Assembly (NCBI RefSeq): GCF_000004195.4
Contig: NC_030678.2
Location: 95,438,904-95,502,903 of the forward strand
Direction: 5' to 3'
From: Xenopus tropicalis
Lineage: Eukaryota; Chordata; Amphibia; Anura; Pipidae
DNA: 64,000 nt
Shown here: in pieces, positions 1 to 11,329 of the stretch
Layout: each line of letters starts with the position of its first letter
How positions within the stretch are numbered: position 1 is the first letter of the stretch
Translations under genes and position numbers: made by a program
Notes under the pieces: generated by a model
Seen by the model: the letters and a program-made list of their open reading frames with translations, nothing else
What the model was told of the DNA's origin: nothing
The model's database searches: none

Positions 1-1455
1 TTGTTTTTATGGGAAAAAAGAACATCCCCCAACTGCCTATAATCCCCTCTAATGTACTTGTACAGAGTAATCATGTCCCCTCGCAAGCGCCTCTTTTCCA
101 GAGAAAACAACCCCAACCTTGACAGTCTCACCTCATAGTTTAAATCTTCCATCCCCTTTACCAGTTTAGTTGCACATCTCTGCACTTTCTCCAGCTCATT
201 AATATCCTTCTTAAGGACTGGAGCCCAAAACTGCACTGCATACTCAAGGTGAGGCCTTACCAGGGACCTATAAAGGGGCAAAATTATGTTCTCATCCCTT
301 GAGTCAATGCCCTTTTTTATACAAGACAGCACTTTATTTGCTTTAGTAGCCACAGAATGACACTGCCTGGCATTAGACAACTTGTTATCAACAAAAACCC
401 CTAGATCCTTCTCCATTAAGGAAACCCCCAACACACTACCATTCAGTAGATAGTTTGCGTTTATATTATTTCTACCAAAGTGCATAACTTTGCACTTATC
501 AACATTGAACCTCATTTTCCAGTTTGCTGCCCAGTTATCTAATTTTGTCAAATCGCTCTGCAAAGCGGCAGCATCCTGCATGGAACTTATAGTTTTGCAC
601 AATTTAGTGTCATCAGCAAAAATAGAAACAGTACTCTCTATGCCCACCTCCAGGTCATTAATAAACAAGTTAAAAAGCAAAGGCCCAAGGACTGACCCCT
701 GCGGTACTCCACTAACCACACTGGTCCAATTAGAAAATGTTCCATTTACAACCACTCTTTGTACTCTATCCTTCAGCCAGTTCTCTATCCAATTACAAAT
801 ATTATGTTCTAGGCCAATATTCCTTAATTTGATCATTAACCTTCTGTGAGGTACTGTATCAAACGCTTTAGCAAAGTCCAAGTAGATGACATCAACTGCC
901 ATTCCAGCATCAAGGTTCCTGCTCACCTCCTCATAAAAGGCGACTAAATTAGTCTGGCAAGATCTGTTACGCATAAAACCATGCTGGCACAAACTAATAG
1001 TATTGTGAACTGCAACGTATTCAAGTACCCTATCCCTTATTACCCCTTCCAAAAGTTTTCCTACTACTGATGTCAGACTAACAGGCCTATAGTTTTCAGG
1101 CTGAGAACGGGATCCCTTTTTAAATAACGGCACCACATTAGCAATCCGCCAGTCTCTTGGCACCATGCCAGACCTCAATGAATCCTGAAAAATTAAGTGA
1201 AGAGGTTTGGCAATCACAGCACTCAGCTCATTTAATACCCTGGGATGAATCCCATCCGGCCCTGGACCTTTGTTTACCTTTACATGTTCAAGTCTCTTTT
1301 GAATTTCCTCCCGAGTGACCCATGCGCCAATAGCTAAATTACTAGAACTGGGCATATTACAAGGGAAGCCTTCATTATCTGGCTCCTCAGATGTATAGAC
1401 AGATGAAAAATAAGAGTTCAAAATTTCAGCTTTTTCCCCATTCTCATCAACCAAC

Positions 1456-2796
1456 TTACCCCCCCGTGATAATAAAGTTCCCACCCCTTCTTGCTTCATT
1501 GACATAATTAAAAAATAATTTAGAATTCTTTTTACTCCTAGCAGCAATATCCCTTTCCATTTCTATTTTAGCTTGCTTGATAGCTTTTTTGCATGCTTTA
1601 TTTGCTTCCTTGTACCTGATGAAAGTTTCTGCTGTCCCAGCTAACTTGAATGCCCTAAAAGCACGTTTTTTCTTACCAACCTCGACAATAACACTTTTAT
1701 TCAGCCATAAAGGTTTTGCTTTGCGATGCCTCTCCTTGCTTACAAGGGGGATATACTGTTGTGTATACCTACAAAGCAATGTTTTAAAGATGTTCCATTT
1801 TCCTTCTGTGTCTAACCCCATGAAAAGCCTTTCCCAGTTGACACATTGCAGAGATGCCCTTATACTGGCAAAGTCTGCACGTCTAAAATTGAGCGTATTA
1901 GTTACTCCCTTATAGCGCTGTCTCTGCAGCATTATCTCAAAGGAGACCATGTTGTGATCACTGTTCCCCAAATGCTCACCCACACAAATGTTAGAGATGA
2001 GTTCATTATTATTAGAAATCACCAGGTCCAAAATAGCGTCATTCCTAGTGGGTTCTTGAACTGCCTGAAATAAATAGTTGTCATTTAGCATATTTACAAA
2101 CCTACTAGCTTTTTCTGACTTAGCCACCCCATTACTCCAGTCAATGTCCGGATAATTAAAGTCCCCCATAACAGCAACTTGACCTAGTTTTGAAGCCTCC
2201 TCCATTTGCAACAATAGCTGGGCCTCATCCCCCTCATCTATACGGGGTGGTTTATAGCATACACCAATGATCATTTTCTTTGTGACCTTCAGCCCTACAG
2301 AAATTTCTACCCAAAGAGATTCGACGTTTTCATTGGTAATGTCTTTATTACATGGCTTTAAGTCTGACTTTACGTAAAGACAAACCCCTCCACCCTTTTT
2401 AATCTCTCTGTCCCTCCTAAAAAGTGTATAACCATTTAAATTCGCAGCCCAGTCGCATTTATCATCCCACCAGGTCTCAGTGATACCTATTAAATCATAA
2501 TTTTCAATACATGTAATAGCTTGCAGCTCCCCTAATTTACCCGACAAGCTACGCGCATTAGCCAGCATGCAGCGGAGATGATTACTTCTCCCTCTGATGT
2601 TTACATTAGCTAAGGGAGAATTAGAGCTAAGGCAATTATGAGACTGCTTTCCTTGTAACGGAAGCTCCTTATCTGATAAACTATATGCCCCCCTCACTCC
2701 TCCCCCACAACCCTTTGCTAGTCCCCCTACCCCGTCTACACTAATTTTCCCATGGAATTCTAGCTCACCCACCCCCCCCTTGTCTAGTTTAAACAC
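1456..2796 (-). pseudogene. CR1-like LINE ORF2, copy 1, frameshifted after the endonuclease domain
   Basis: The N-terminal part of ORF2 has an apurinic-type endonuclease domain with TETWWDD, GDFNYPDIDW and the terminal GNSDHN motif. Compared with copy 2, 11 bases are missing at about 1500 (copy 2 has extra T-rich sequence at about 17090-17106), so the frame leaves the reverse-transcriptase coding sequence and ends at 1456. The RT sequence continues in another frame to the window edge with no further net indels against copy 2. The open frame begins with FKLDKGG at the ORF1 end and has no ATG until MLANARS at the endonuclease start, so its initiation is unusual. This copy cannot make a full RT. 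Confidence 0.85.
2784..2793 (-). promoter_or_regulatory. Candidate minus-one ribosomal frameshift site, copy 1
   Basis: On the minus strand ORF1 ends TGT TTA AAC TAG. T TTA AAC in the ORF1 frame fits the X XXY YYZ consensus for minus-one slippage. After slippage reading continues TTT AAA CTA GAC AAG, which is exactly the ORF2 frame. A 7-nt spacer is followed by a run of eight G and then many further G runs, which could act as a stimulatory structure. The heptamer and geometry are seen directly; the function is inferred. Confidence 0.5.
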
Positions 2797-3770
2797 TCCT
2801 CCAACCTCTTAACCATTCTCTCCCCTAGCACAGCAGACCCCCTTCCATTGAGGTGCAATCCGTCAGGGCTGTATAGATTGTACCCCAAGGAAAAGTCAGC
2901 CCAGTGCTCTAGGAACCCAAACCCTTCCTTCCTACACCAAGACTTTAGCCACGCATTTAGCTCCCTAAGCTCCCGCTGTCTCCCTAAACTTGCACGTGGC
3001 ACCGGCAAAATTTCCGAAAAAATGACATTGGAGGACCTTTGCCTAATCTTAGAGCCTAGATCCCTGAACTCACTCTTTAAAGTCCCCCACCTACCGTTCA
3101 TTTTGTCGTTAGTACCGATATGTACCAAGACAGCCGGGTCATGCCCAGCCCCTCCCAATAATGTGTCAACCCGATCAACCACATGCCGAACCCTGGCACC
3201 AGGAAGACAGCAAACTGTCCGGTTGAAGCGATCCGCTTGACAGATTACCCTGTCCACTTTCCTAATGATCGAATCCCCTATAACCACCATCTGTTTAGGC
3301 CTAGCTCTGCTCTCCTCCCCACCACTACTAGTGAAACTAGTCTCCCGGCTGTTAGAGAGATCAGCCTCACCTAGAACCGCCAATCCAGAGTTCACACTCC
3401 CATCTTCTTCACACAATCTGGCAAATCTGTTGGGATGCGCAAACCCTGGAGCAGCCTCCCTTTTCCTTTTCCCCACACTAGATTTTCTAACTGTCACCCA
3501 GCTTACTGCCCTATCATCCTTTTGCTGCTCCCCTCCCCCCCTACTATCTGACCCCACTAGTTCTTGTTCAGTTAACAAGAGACCCCTCTCAAGATTGTTG
3601 ATTGAACGCAGTGTTGCAACGTGTTCCTCTAGGACTCTAACGCGAGCCTCTAAAGTGGCAATTCGCTCACATCCACAACAGAGGTATGCACTTTGGAACT
3701 GTTGTTCCACAACTGCATACATGTGGCAGGCTGTGCACTGTGTCAGACCTTCAATGTTGCTACAACTCAT
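2784..3770 (-). CDS. CR1-like LINE ORF1: zinc-binding-like N-terminus, coiled coil and SGNH esterase domain
   Basis: ORF1 of LINE copy 1. I chose the Met at 3770 (MSCSNIEG, 328 residues); the frame is also open upstream to a Met at 3914, which reads through likely leader sequence. Visible in order: a cysteine cluster (C12, C15, C31, C32, C34) resembling a small zinc ribbon, a heptad-like stretch at about residues 38-60, a charged linker, then an SGNH/GDSL hydrolase-like domain with block I GDSI, block III HIGTND and block V SPDGLHL. Esterase-type ORF1 proteins are known from CR1 and L2 elements and probably act in RNP assembly or membrane association. The frame ends in TAG at 2784-2786, right after a TTTAAAC heptamer that may link it to ORF2. 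Confidence 0.85.
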   Translation of the reverse strand: MSCSNIEGLTQCTACHMYAVVEQQFQSAYLCCGCERIATLEARVRVLEEHVATLRSINNLERGLLLTEQELVGSDSRGGGEQQKDDRAVSWVTVRKSSVGKRKREAAPGFAHPNRFARLCEEDGSVNSGLAVLGEADLSNSRETSFTSSGGEESRARPKQMVVIGDSIIRKVDRVICQADRFNRTVCCLPGARVRHVVDRVDTLLGGAGHDPAVLVHIGTNDKMNGRWGTLKSEFRDLGSKIRQRSSNVIFSEILPVPRASLGRQRELRELNAWLKSWCRKEGFGFLEHWADFSLGYNLYSPDGLHLNGRGSAVLGERMVKRLEECLN

Positions 3771-4379
3771 ACTCCCAGTTACAAGAACAGTTAAACAAAA
3801 AAAAAGGTGTAAGGACTTGTAGTAAATACCTTGTTTTACCTTGTTTTTAACTCCCTTAGTGTTTAACTCCCTGAGTTTATAACTCCACTTATAGAGCCCC
3901 CACTTCAAGAGCAATCACTTACAGAGCACCTACCACCAGAGCAAGCTCCACTAGAGTGCCTGTGGTTCTATTTATGCAGTCTGTAAAGGTGAACTAATCA
4001 AACCCCACCCTCCTCAAGCTGAGGGTAATTACAAGGGAATGTAACCTGCTGTATGCCTATGGATCCCACAAACTTTGTAAATTAGCTCCAAAACCAACAA
4101 TTACTTATGAAAAAAATAAATAAAACCCAACAGTTAAAAAAACACAATGGTTTTGATAAAGTTAGTAAAGAATACTTATCCCTTTTTAGTTGAAATGAAA
4201 GCAAGTTGATTCAACCAGCCACCATGCAAGTAACACCTGTTTCGATGAGTTGCATGATACTTAAAATGTTAATAACTCCACAGCATTTACACCTCTGTGA
4301 GTTTCAGATGTCACCTCTCTGAAGAGTTACAAAGTGTCATTGTGATTGGATTAGTGGAAGAGTACATATGCTGAGGACT

Positions 4380-4520
4380 TCCCATACCAGCCAGTTGAAC
4401 TAAAGAAGCTGCTCGGATGAGTAGTGAAACATCTTCCAATGATTACTTAACAAGTCCAGTTGCTTTAGATTTATTTATACTAGATATACCATGACCTGGA
4501 TGAATGAAAATCTTCATAGT
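4380..4520 (-). repeat. Dispersed repeat fragment, related to 8100-8290
   Basis: It contains CTCGGATGAGTAGTGAAAC, then AAGTCCAGTTG and CATGACCTGGATGAATGA. The same order of motifs, diverged, occurs near 8160-8290 (GTCCAGTTGATTTGA, ATGACCTGGATAAATGAGAA). The class is not recognised with certainty and the strand is arbitrary. Confidence 0.5.
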
Positions 4521-6499
4521 CATATTAAAAAGTAGCTTTTGGCAGAGAGCCCACAAATCTTAACAAGCTTCACCTGCATGTAGATACAATGTTTCTCACA
4601 CTCACACAAAAAAGTGGGCTTATGGCAGAGAGCCCAAAACTTAACAAGCCATACCTGCACAATTGTAGCTAATAAGCTAAACAGGTCTCTTGGGGAACTG
4701 AGAATTGCAGCCTAAATGGCAAGTTCACCTTTTTAGCAAAACTGTAATAACCCCCAAATGTGTTCAAACTTTAAATAACCTGGCAAATTAAGTAAAATGG
4801 AAGTGGTATTTAGGGGGTGTGGTCACAAAAATGCGCGTGGTAAAAATTTCACCACATTACACGCGTCATTTCTTTTTGTCCCTGTTTTAATTTTTCAAAT
4901 GATATAATGTTTTGGAGATCAACACTGCAGTGATAAAGTGATAACTGCTGCCACTATGCACTTGTTTCCTTTGCAAGCTAGATTATAAAGTTAGATACAG
5001 TGGTACATCGCACCACTGCTGCACAACCAACCCCACAGGGCCACAAACTTTCACAACAAAACAAAAGTGACAACACACTACTCACCTCTTGCTGTCCCAT
5101 CTTGTCTGCTTTTCTGTTCTTTTCCTTCTATTTTCTTATGCCTATATCTCCTGTGTTCATTTACTATGCCTGTTTTATTTTATCTTCTTCAAAAATTTTC
5201 TGGTTTTTTATTTATGCTTTTCTTACCCAGTGTATTCCACATTTTCTTTTCATATGCATTCTTCATTTTTTCTGTATTTCCCCTCTTCATCTTTCTATTG
5301 GGAAACCCACCTTACCTTACTTTACTCCCTTGGGTCCTGAACTTTTCTCCTTTTTTGCATGTTCTATCTCCTTAGACCCTAACAGTTTTCCATGCCACCT
5401 GTTTATTACACCCCTCCCCCATTATTTCACTTTTCTGCTTTAATTGCCCTAGTAATCTGCTCTGCTCTGTTTTGCCTGCCCTTAAAGGGTAAACAGGGCA
5501 ACCAGAGAGACTGAAGCTACTCCATAATGGCCTCTGCTTTTCTTTAAGCCAAAACAGTCACAACAAAGTTTGAAGGTTTCTCAATAATTATTATCTAATT
5601 AAACTTAATAGCTAATTAATGGTAAGTTACTTCTGCAAACAAAAGTAAAATGACACATGGTAAAATATAACTAATTAAATTAGGCAGAATGTATCTTTAG
5701 CATAAATTCTATTTATTTTGCTCATGTTTAAAAATGATGTATATAAATGTATACGGTTCCTTTAACCACTCCTCCTATTATGCTAATCTTTTCCTCTGCA
5801 CAATTTTTTTTTTTTTACCAATTCTGATCTCTTTCCCCACCTGTTTCCCTCTATATTCCATCTTCTTGAGTTCTTCAGATATTCCACAACTCCTTACTAT
5901 TTCATTTTCCCCTTTTTGCTTGGAATTCTCTTCTTCTTTCCCCTTAACTTAAGAGTTTTCATTTCCCCTTCTTTGTCCCCCAATTATCATCTCACCGTTT
6001 TAGCATGCCTGCTAGCTCTCAGGTAGGAGTCTCTACAGTTATAGATAAAGCAGGCCTCTATGGTCTTCCTCTGTATTTGACTGTCTAAAGTGAATTGGCT
6101 GCTTCAGACTGGTAAGAAGGGCGATGGAGTGGCTACTAAGTTTTTTATATTTTAAAATCTGAACTGAGAATGGCAATGGGGGGGGGCCTTGGCCCACCCT
6201 GTTAGTTTGTTATCTCGTTTTGTTAAAACTATTGGCATGAACTATGCTTGAACATCAGGTTGTAATTGTGATAAATAGGACAAGACCTTAAATTAGGGTA
6301 AGATAACTGAAATTGTGTAATATGGTATTGATTAATGTTTTCTTCAATAATAAAAAGGCATTAATCAAGCACTGTTTTTAGGATTTGCATTGAAATTCAG
6401 TCCAGGACAATCCAAAAAATGTGTTCAGTGAATCAGTACAGGAAAATAGACAATTGAAAGAATATGCAAGGAATATTACTTGAGTTGGCAATCTGTCAA

Positions 6500-6572
6500 A
6501 TTATATATATAATTATATATTTACAGAAGCCCCTAACAATATATAATTATATATATATATATATAATTATAA
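6500..6572. repeat. AT-rich palindromic microsatellite
   Basis: Two AATTATATA-type tracts flank a short non-repetitive piece (CAGAAGCCCCTAAC). The tracts are self-complementary. Confidence 0.6.
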
Positions 6573-7421
6573 AGAACGTTGATATTACAGGCATTTGCAG
6601 TATTCGTAAAATGGAAAAATTCAGTGGGTAAAAAGTGCTTTTTTTAAAAAAATTCAGGCTGAATGACTCATGATGCTATATCAAGAAAATGAGAATAGGA
6701 AACTGAATATAAGCTACTAATTCATTTTTTATGTGCACATTTTAGCTCAGCCAAATCTATAATATTACAATAAGATAGAATCCTCATTTTCCTGTAGGAC
6801 AACAATATTTCTAGGTAATGTATTAGTCTTTAATGACAAAATGTTATTTTCCAAATTATAACTGACTGGCAGCTGCAGTTTAATGTTATCAGGATAACTA
6901 AGTTGATCCACATCAAAATTCTTAACAATATTGGTTAGAAAGAAATGAAAGATTTTGTGCAGATGTTACCAAATCAAAACATGTTTTAAAATGGTAAAGG
7001 CACTGGAGAGAACAAATATGCTGGATTTCAATCTTCAAAAATACACCTGTACCAAATTCTTGTTTTATTAATATGGTTTAGCAGCTGCTCCAAAGTAAAA
7101 TCACATGAATAAAAAAATGAAAATGCCTTCGGGCTATGGATTTTTATTCCTTAGGATTCCTGGGGTTTGTTGATTTTGTGGGCACAGGGCAGGGACCCAA
7201 TGGTGGGTATAGAATCGTCTATTAGCAAGGTGACAATGTATACAGAGGGGCTTCCTTAATCAACTGAATGACCCTCACCAAACCAATGTGCTCACATTAA
7301 GTTACGGGTGACAAGAAAGGTTCTATCATTAATTTTAGTGCAAAGGGGGTTTTACTTTATATTTATTTCTACAGCATGGGCAAGGTCTTCATGCCTATTT
7401 TATATGAATACAAGCATTATT

Positions 7422-7653
7422 AAGGGCAGAATGATCAAAATGTGAGTTTAGAGCTTAATACATAAAAACTCACCCACGTTCTATTTATTCATATGGGGTT
7501 TGTAAAAGTGTATTTATCAAATAGTCTAACTAGTCTAAATAGTTCTAACTTATTGATAAATATGCTTCCAAAAATCTCATAGGAATGAATAGAACATGGG
7601 TGAGTTTTTATGTATTAAGCTCTAAACTCACACATTGATAAATCTGCCCCTAA
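7422..7653. mobile_element. Palindromic MITE
   Basis: The outer sequences are inverted copies: the left arm has GTGAGTTTAGAGCTTAATAC and the right arm has the reverse complement before TGATAAATCTGCCCC. A central part with TTTATCAA and its inverse is also symmetrical. It is about 230 bp with no coding capacity. A related diverged copy is at 47281-47485. Confidence 0.65.
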
Positions 7654-7654
7654 G

Positions 7655-8440
7655 TGCTCTCATTTAAGCTTGTATATGCCATAACGTATCACCACAGGAT
7701 AGCATGACTATCTCAAAGATGAACTCCTTGCTCAGGATTTACCTTTACTATATGAGGAAAGTCTCAGAAGTCTGAAGCCTGCAGAATGTCCCTCAACTCT
7801 TTTTTTCTGTCAGAGCTTTTGTATCCTCCATATTCTGTCCTCCTTCTGGAGAAACCCCTATGCAGCTAGGAGCTGCCAGGCTGACCCCACGAAAAAGAAT
7901 TACAGAAGAACTGCCAATTTGTACCTATATCGTGGGTTAAGCAAGGTGGTCAAGACTTATAAAAGACAAAAAAATTCAAACAGCAGCTGCGGGGAAACTC
8001 CAATGCTTAGGACAGAAGGGGGAGTCTCTCCAGGCCAAAGAAGTTTTCTTGTGTCTGTCTCCCTTACCCACTTCTCCAGAACACTCTTGTGACAAGTTTT
8101 TATAGATTCTGTCTCAGTAGTAATAAATTAGATCAACTAGACTGTTTTTCTTGGAGACGTTTCACCAGTCATCTGACTGACTTTTCAATTCAGAAAAGTA
8201 AAAAGTCTTCAAGAACACAGTCCAGTTGATTTGACTTAGTACTACAGATATACAGGTACATGACCTGGATAAATGAGAACCTTCACTTTTTAGATTCTGG
8301 ATCTCCTGGGAATTTAATCAATCAAACTTTTGCCAAAATTTACGGTCTGCTCTAGATGGTAGGCCCATCTCACCAGGTCTTCTTACTTCTGCAACTCCAT
8401 CCCATCTCTTGCAAGTTCATTGTTAATATTCTAAAGAAAT
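7655..8440. other. Intergenic stretch, no gene
   Basis: There is no coding signal. Positions 8100-8290 hold the second copy of the dispersed repeat seen at 4380-4520. The remainder directly precedes the Gypsy pol relic and could be decayed retroelement sequence that I cannot identify. Confidence 0.5.
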
Positions 8441-9640
8441 CTTTCTTGTCATCAAATGCTCACTACCTCTGTTGTTCTGGGGCTACAATGGCTACAATTA
8501 CATAATCCCAGTACTGAGCTTAGAGCTCTTTTTGTTTTTCTAACGACATCCCTGTACCAGTTTCTTAGTTCTTGCCCTGATGTGTTTGAAAAGAAAAAAG
8601 CCAAAGTTCTTCTTCCTCATAGCCACTACGATTGTTCTATCAATTTAATCCCAGGAAACAGTCCTCCTAGAGGCAGAATTTATCCTTTATTCCTGCCAGA
8701 GACTCAAGCTATGAAGGACTATTTACAAGAAAACTTAGCTAGAGGGTTAATCAGAATGTCTAATTTAGCTGCTGGAGCTGTTTTTTTTCTTCATTTAAAA
8801 GAAAGGTGGTAGTTTGAGACCCTGCACACATTATTAAGGTCTAAAAAAGATCACTGGTAATAACCACTACCCTCTTCCCCTGATTCCTGAGCTCTTTGAC
8901 TGGCTGAAAGGTGCCAAAGTCTTGGCCAATTTGGATTTGTGAGTGGCATATAACCTCATCGGTATCAGCGTGATGAGTGGAAGGCTGCTTTTAACACCTG
9001 AGATGGCCATTGTGAATATTTAGTGATGCCCTTAATGCCATGCTATACAATGCTCCAGTATTTTTTCAAGATTTTATTAACAATATTTTTTTGTGATCTT
9101 TTGTTGTTGTGTATCCTAATAATATTTGTATTTTCTTTCCCTCTGGATCTGAGCATGTTTTCCATGTCAAGCAAGTTCTTCAGTGCCTTCGAGAGGACCT
9201 TTTTGCCAAAATAGAGAAATGTGAGTTTCACAAATCCCCTTTCTTGGTTACATTACTTATGTCACTAGCTTCGAGGTGGATCCAGCTAAAGTCTCCGCTG
9301 TTTTGGACTGGCCTTCTCCTGGCTTAAAACTATTATGGTTCATCACAGGCTTCTCTCAAATTGTCCCCCATCAGTGCTCTTTGCTCAGTTTGCTGAAGCT
9401 CAAGTAGCTTTAGAAAACTAAAATAAGCCTTCAGTTCCGTTCCTATCCTGGTTTATCTGGAAACCACTTATCCCTTTATTTTATAAGTGGATACTTCTAA
9501 TGTAGGGGTTGGAGTTATTTTATCCCAACATACAAGTTTCCACAGAACTCTATACTATTGTGCATTCTTCACTTGAAAGTTCTCCTCTGCAATTAAGAAT
9601 TATGGACATCAGCAACAGAGAACTTTCACCACCCCCTTTA
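8440..9640 (+). pseudogene. Degraded Ty3/Gypsy retrotransposon pol (reverse transcriptase to RNase H)
   Basis: In broken frames the plus strand reads as Gypsy pol. At 8620-8800 there are YDCSINLIPG, PPRGRIYPL and PETQAMKDYLQENLARG, the usual N-terminal part of Gypsy RT. At 8840-8960 there is [13 protein letters not shown] followed by LANLDL. At 9010-9120 comes a decayed LVMP-type segment and QDFINDIFCDLL-like sequence. At 9150-9320 there are [19 protein letters not shown] and a decayed [13 protein letters not shown] motif. Several stops and frameshifts interrupt it. No LTRs, protease or integrase were recognised. It is an old, inactive copy. Confidence 0.75.
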
Positions 9641-9724
9641 GACCTGTGGACCTTTATGGGACAGGCACCCACTGTCAAAAACCAAACTGGGAAGGAGTGG
9701 AACTCTACACTGTTTGAGTACTAA

Positions 9725-10465
9725 TTAAGTGAATACAACTTTCATTTTAACCTTTTCAGCATTTTATAAAACTGTAAACTGACTCTTACATTTGTAAATG
9801 AATAAAGAAAACTATATTATATTGTTATAAAGTGTATTCAGAAGCTGTTTTTAGTAAAACCTGGTGTGAAGCTGGTGATCCACTACAATGAACTATTATG
9901 TGTGTATAACAGAAGTGCATGCCCAAAAGCAGCAATGTGTGTAGAATCAGAAAGCGATTTTCTTTTAAAAACCCCATTTGCCATTCCCCCACTTCTAATA
10001 GCTAAAACTGCTAACCATTAACATATGAATGGGTAGGTTTCTAAAGCGATGTTAGAAGAAAACATCTTTAAATGCAATCATTTGATTCTAAATGTTAAAA
10101 TGAATGTATCTATGTGAACACTGCATAAATTAACAAAAAATTTGCTTGATAATACATAAGAAATTTGATGAAGCCACCAAAATATGTCCATTAATCTGGG
10201 TCGGGGTTAAAGATATATAGAATATCATTAAAAAGGCATTTCATACTGTAATATTTACCCTGGCATCTGTTTTGTCTCAGTTAATACACAATAAAATCTG
10301 TATATTGATGTTTACTCCTGACATTAATCTCTTTGTAATGAAACATTAGAACGTTCTATGCTAGTCTAGGTTTATACTGCTTGCCCTTATGCAGAAGCAT
10401 TTTTATGAGCATTTGCAGCGCATTTGAATTTGAATTTGTATACTCTCTTTTGCACAGCAATGCAA
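9725..10465. other. Intergenic stretch, nothing recognised
   Basis: AT-rich sequence between the Gypsy relic and the 34-bp satellite. I see no coding region, RNA gene or clear repeat. Confidence 0.5.
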
Positions 10466-10469
10466 ACAA

Positions 10470-11325
10470 TGCAGGGTAGGGCAGGCACAGTATGGCACAC
10501 ACAGGCAGCATAGTGCAGGCACAGTATGGCACACACAGGCAGCGTAGGGCAGGCAGAGTATGGCACACACAGGCAGCGTAGGGCAGGCAGAGTATGGCAC
10601 ACACAGGCAGCGTAGGGCAGGCACAGTATGGCACACACAGGCAGCATAGGACGGGCAGAGTATGGCACACACAGGCAGCATAGGGCAGGCAGAGTACGGC
10701 ACACGCAGGCAGCATAGGGCAGGCAGAGTATGACACAAACAGGCAGGGTAGGGCAGGCAGAATATGGAACAGGCAGGGTAGGGCAGGCAGAGTACGGAAC
10801 ACACAGGCAGGGTAGGGCAGGCACAGTATGGCACACACAGGCAGCATAGGACGGGCAGAGTATGGCACACACAGGCAGCATAGGGCAGGCAGAGTACGGC
10901 ACACGCAGGCAGCATAGGGCAGGCAGAGTATGACACAAACAGGCAGGGTAGGGCAGGCAGAATATGGAACACACAGGCAGGGTAGGGCAGGCAGAGTACG
11001 GAACACACAGGCAGGGTAGGGCAGGCACAGTATGGCACACACAGGCAGCATAGGACGGGCAGAGTATGGCACACACAGGCAGCATAGGGCAGGCAGAGTA
11101 CGGCACACGCAGGCAGCATAGGGCAGGCAGAGTATGACACAAACAGGCAGGGTAGGGCAGGCAAAGTATGGAACACACAGGCAGGGTAGGGCAGGCAGAC
11201 TATGGCACACACAGGCAGTACTCAGTGCCCTACCCTGCCAGTGTGTGTCAAACCCTGCCTGCCCTATGCTTCCTGTGTGTGCCGTACTCTGCCTACCCTA
11301 TGCTGCCTGTGTGTGCCATACTCCA
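10470..11325. repeat. 34-bp tandem satellite with 204-bp higher-order repeat and inverted end
   Basis: The basic unit is 34 bp (GGCACACACAGGCAGCATAG core with AGTATG between units). Variants recur in blocks of six: the variant GCACAGTATG followed by CATAGGACGGG starts at 10621, 10821 and 11025, spacings of 200 and 204 bp (6 x 34, one unit 4 bp short). From about 11229 to 11322 the same motif runs in the opposite orientation. Long minus-strand open frames rich in Cys, Pro and Leu across the array are a by-product of periodicity. Related sequence reappears at 19490-19690. Confidence 0.9.
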
Positions 11326-11329
11326 ACTG

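Larger units (their letters stand above)
1..4000 (-). mobile_element. CR1-like LINE copy 1, 3' end cut by the window edge
   Basis: Non-LTR retrotransposon read right to left, with a 5' leader, ORF1 (esterase-like) and ORF2 (endonuclease plus reverse transcriptase). Position 1 corresponds to position 15592 of copy 2. The two copies stay collinear at an offset of 15591 to about position 1500, differing there by substitutions only. An 11-base deletion in this copy then shifts the offset to 15602. The last part of the RT C-terminus and the 3' tail lie left of the window. The 5' boundary near 4000 is uncertain because copy 2 is truncated there and offers no comparison. Confidence 0.9.
4000..7420. 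other. Intergenic stretch with no gene seen
   Basis: There is no convincing coding sequence here. It contains a dispersed repeat around 4380-4520, T-rich low-complexity DNA at 5080-5460 and 5790-5950 whose open frames are composition artefacts, an A/T-alternating palindromic patch at about 6500-6572, and otherwise AT-rich unique-looking sequence. Confidence 0.6.

Noticed and set aside
2848..3822. Plus-strand frames opposite LINE ORF1 and ORF2, also at 16081-19161
   Set aside because: Shadows of the minus-strand LINE genes.
5000..5443. Plus-strand Phe/Leu/Ser-rich frames resembling membrane proteins
   Set aside because: T-rich composition alone produces hydrophobic frames; three overlapping frames are open.
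10356..11212. Three overlapping minus-strand frames of 263-284 codons rich in Cys, Pro and Leu
   Set aside because: All are products of a 34-bp repeat that lacks stops in several frames; three frames are open over the same DNA.
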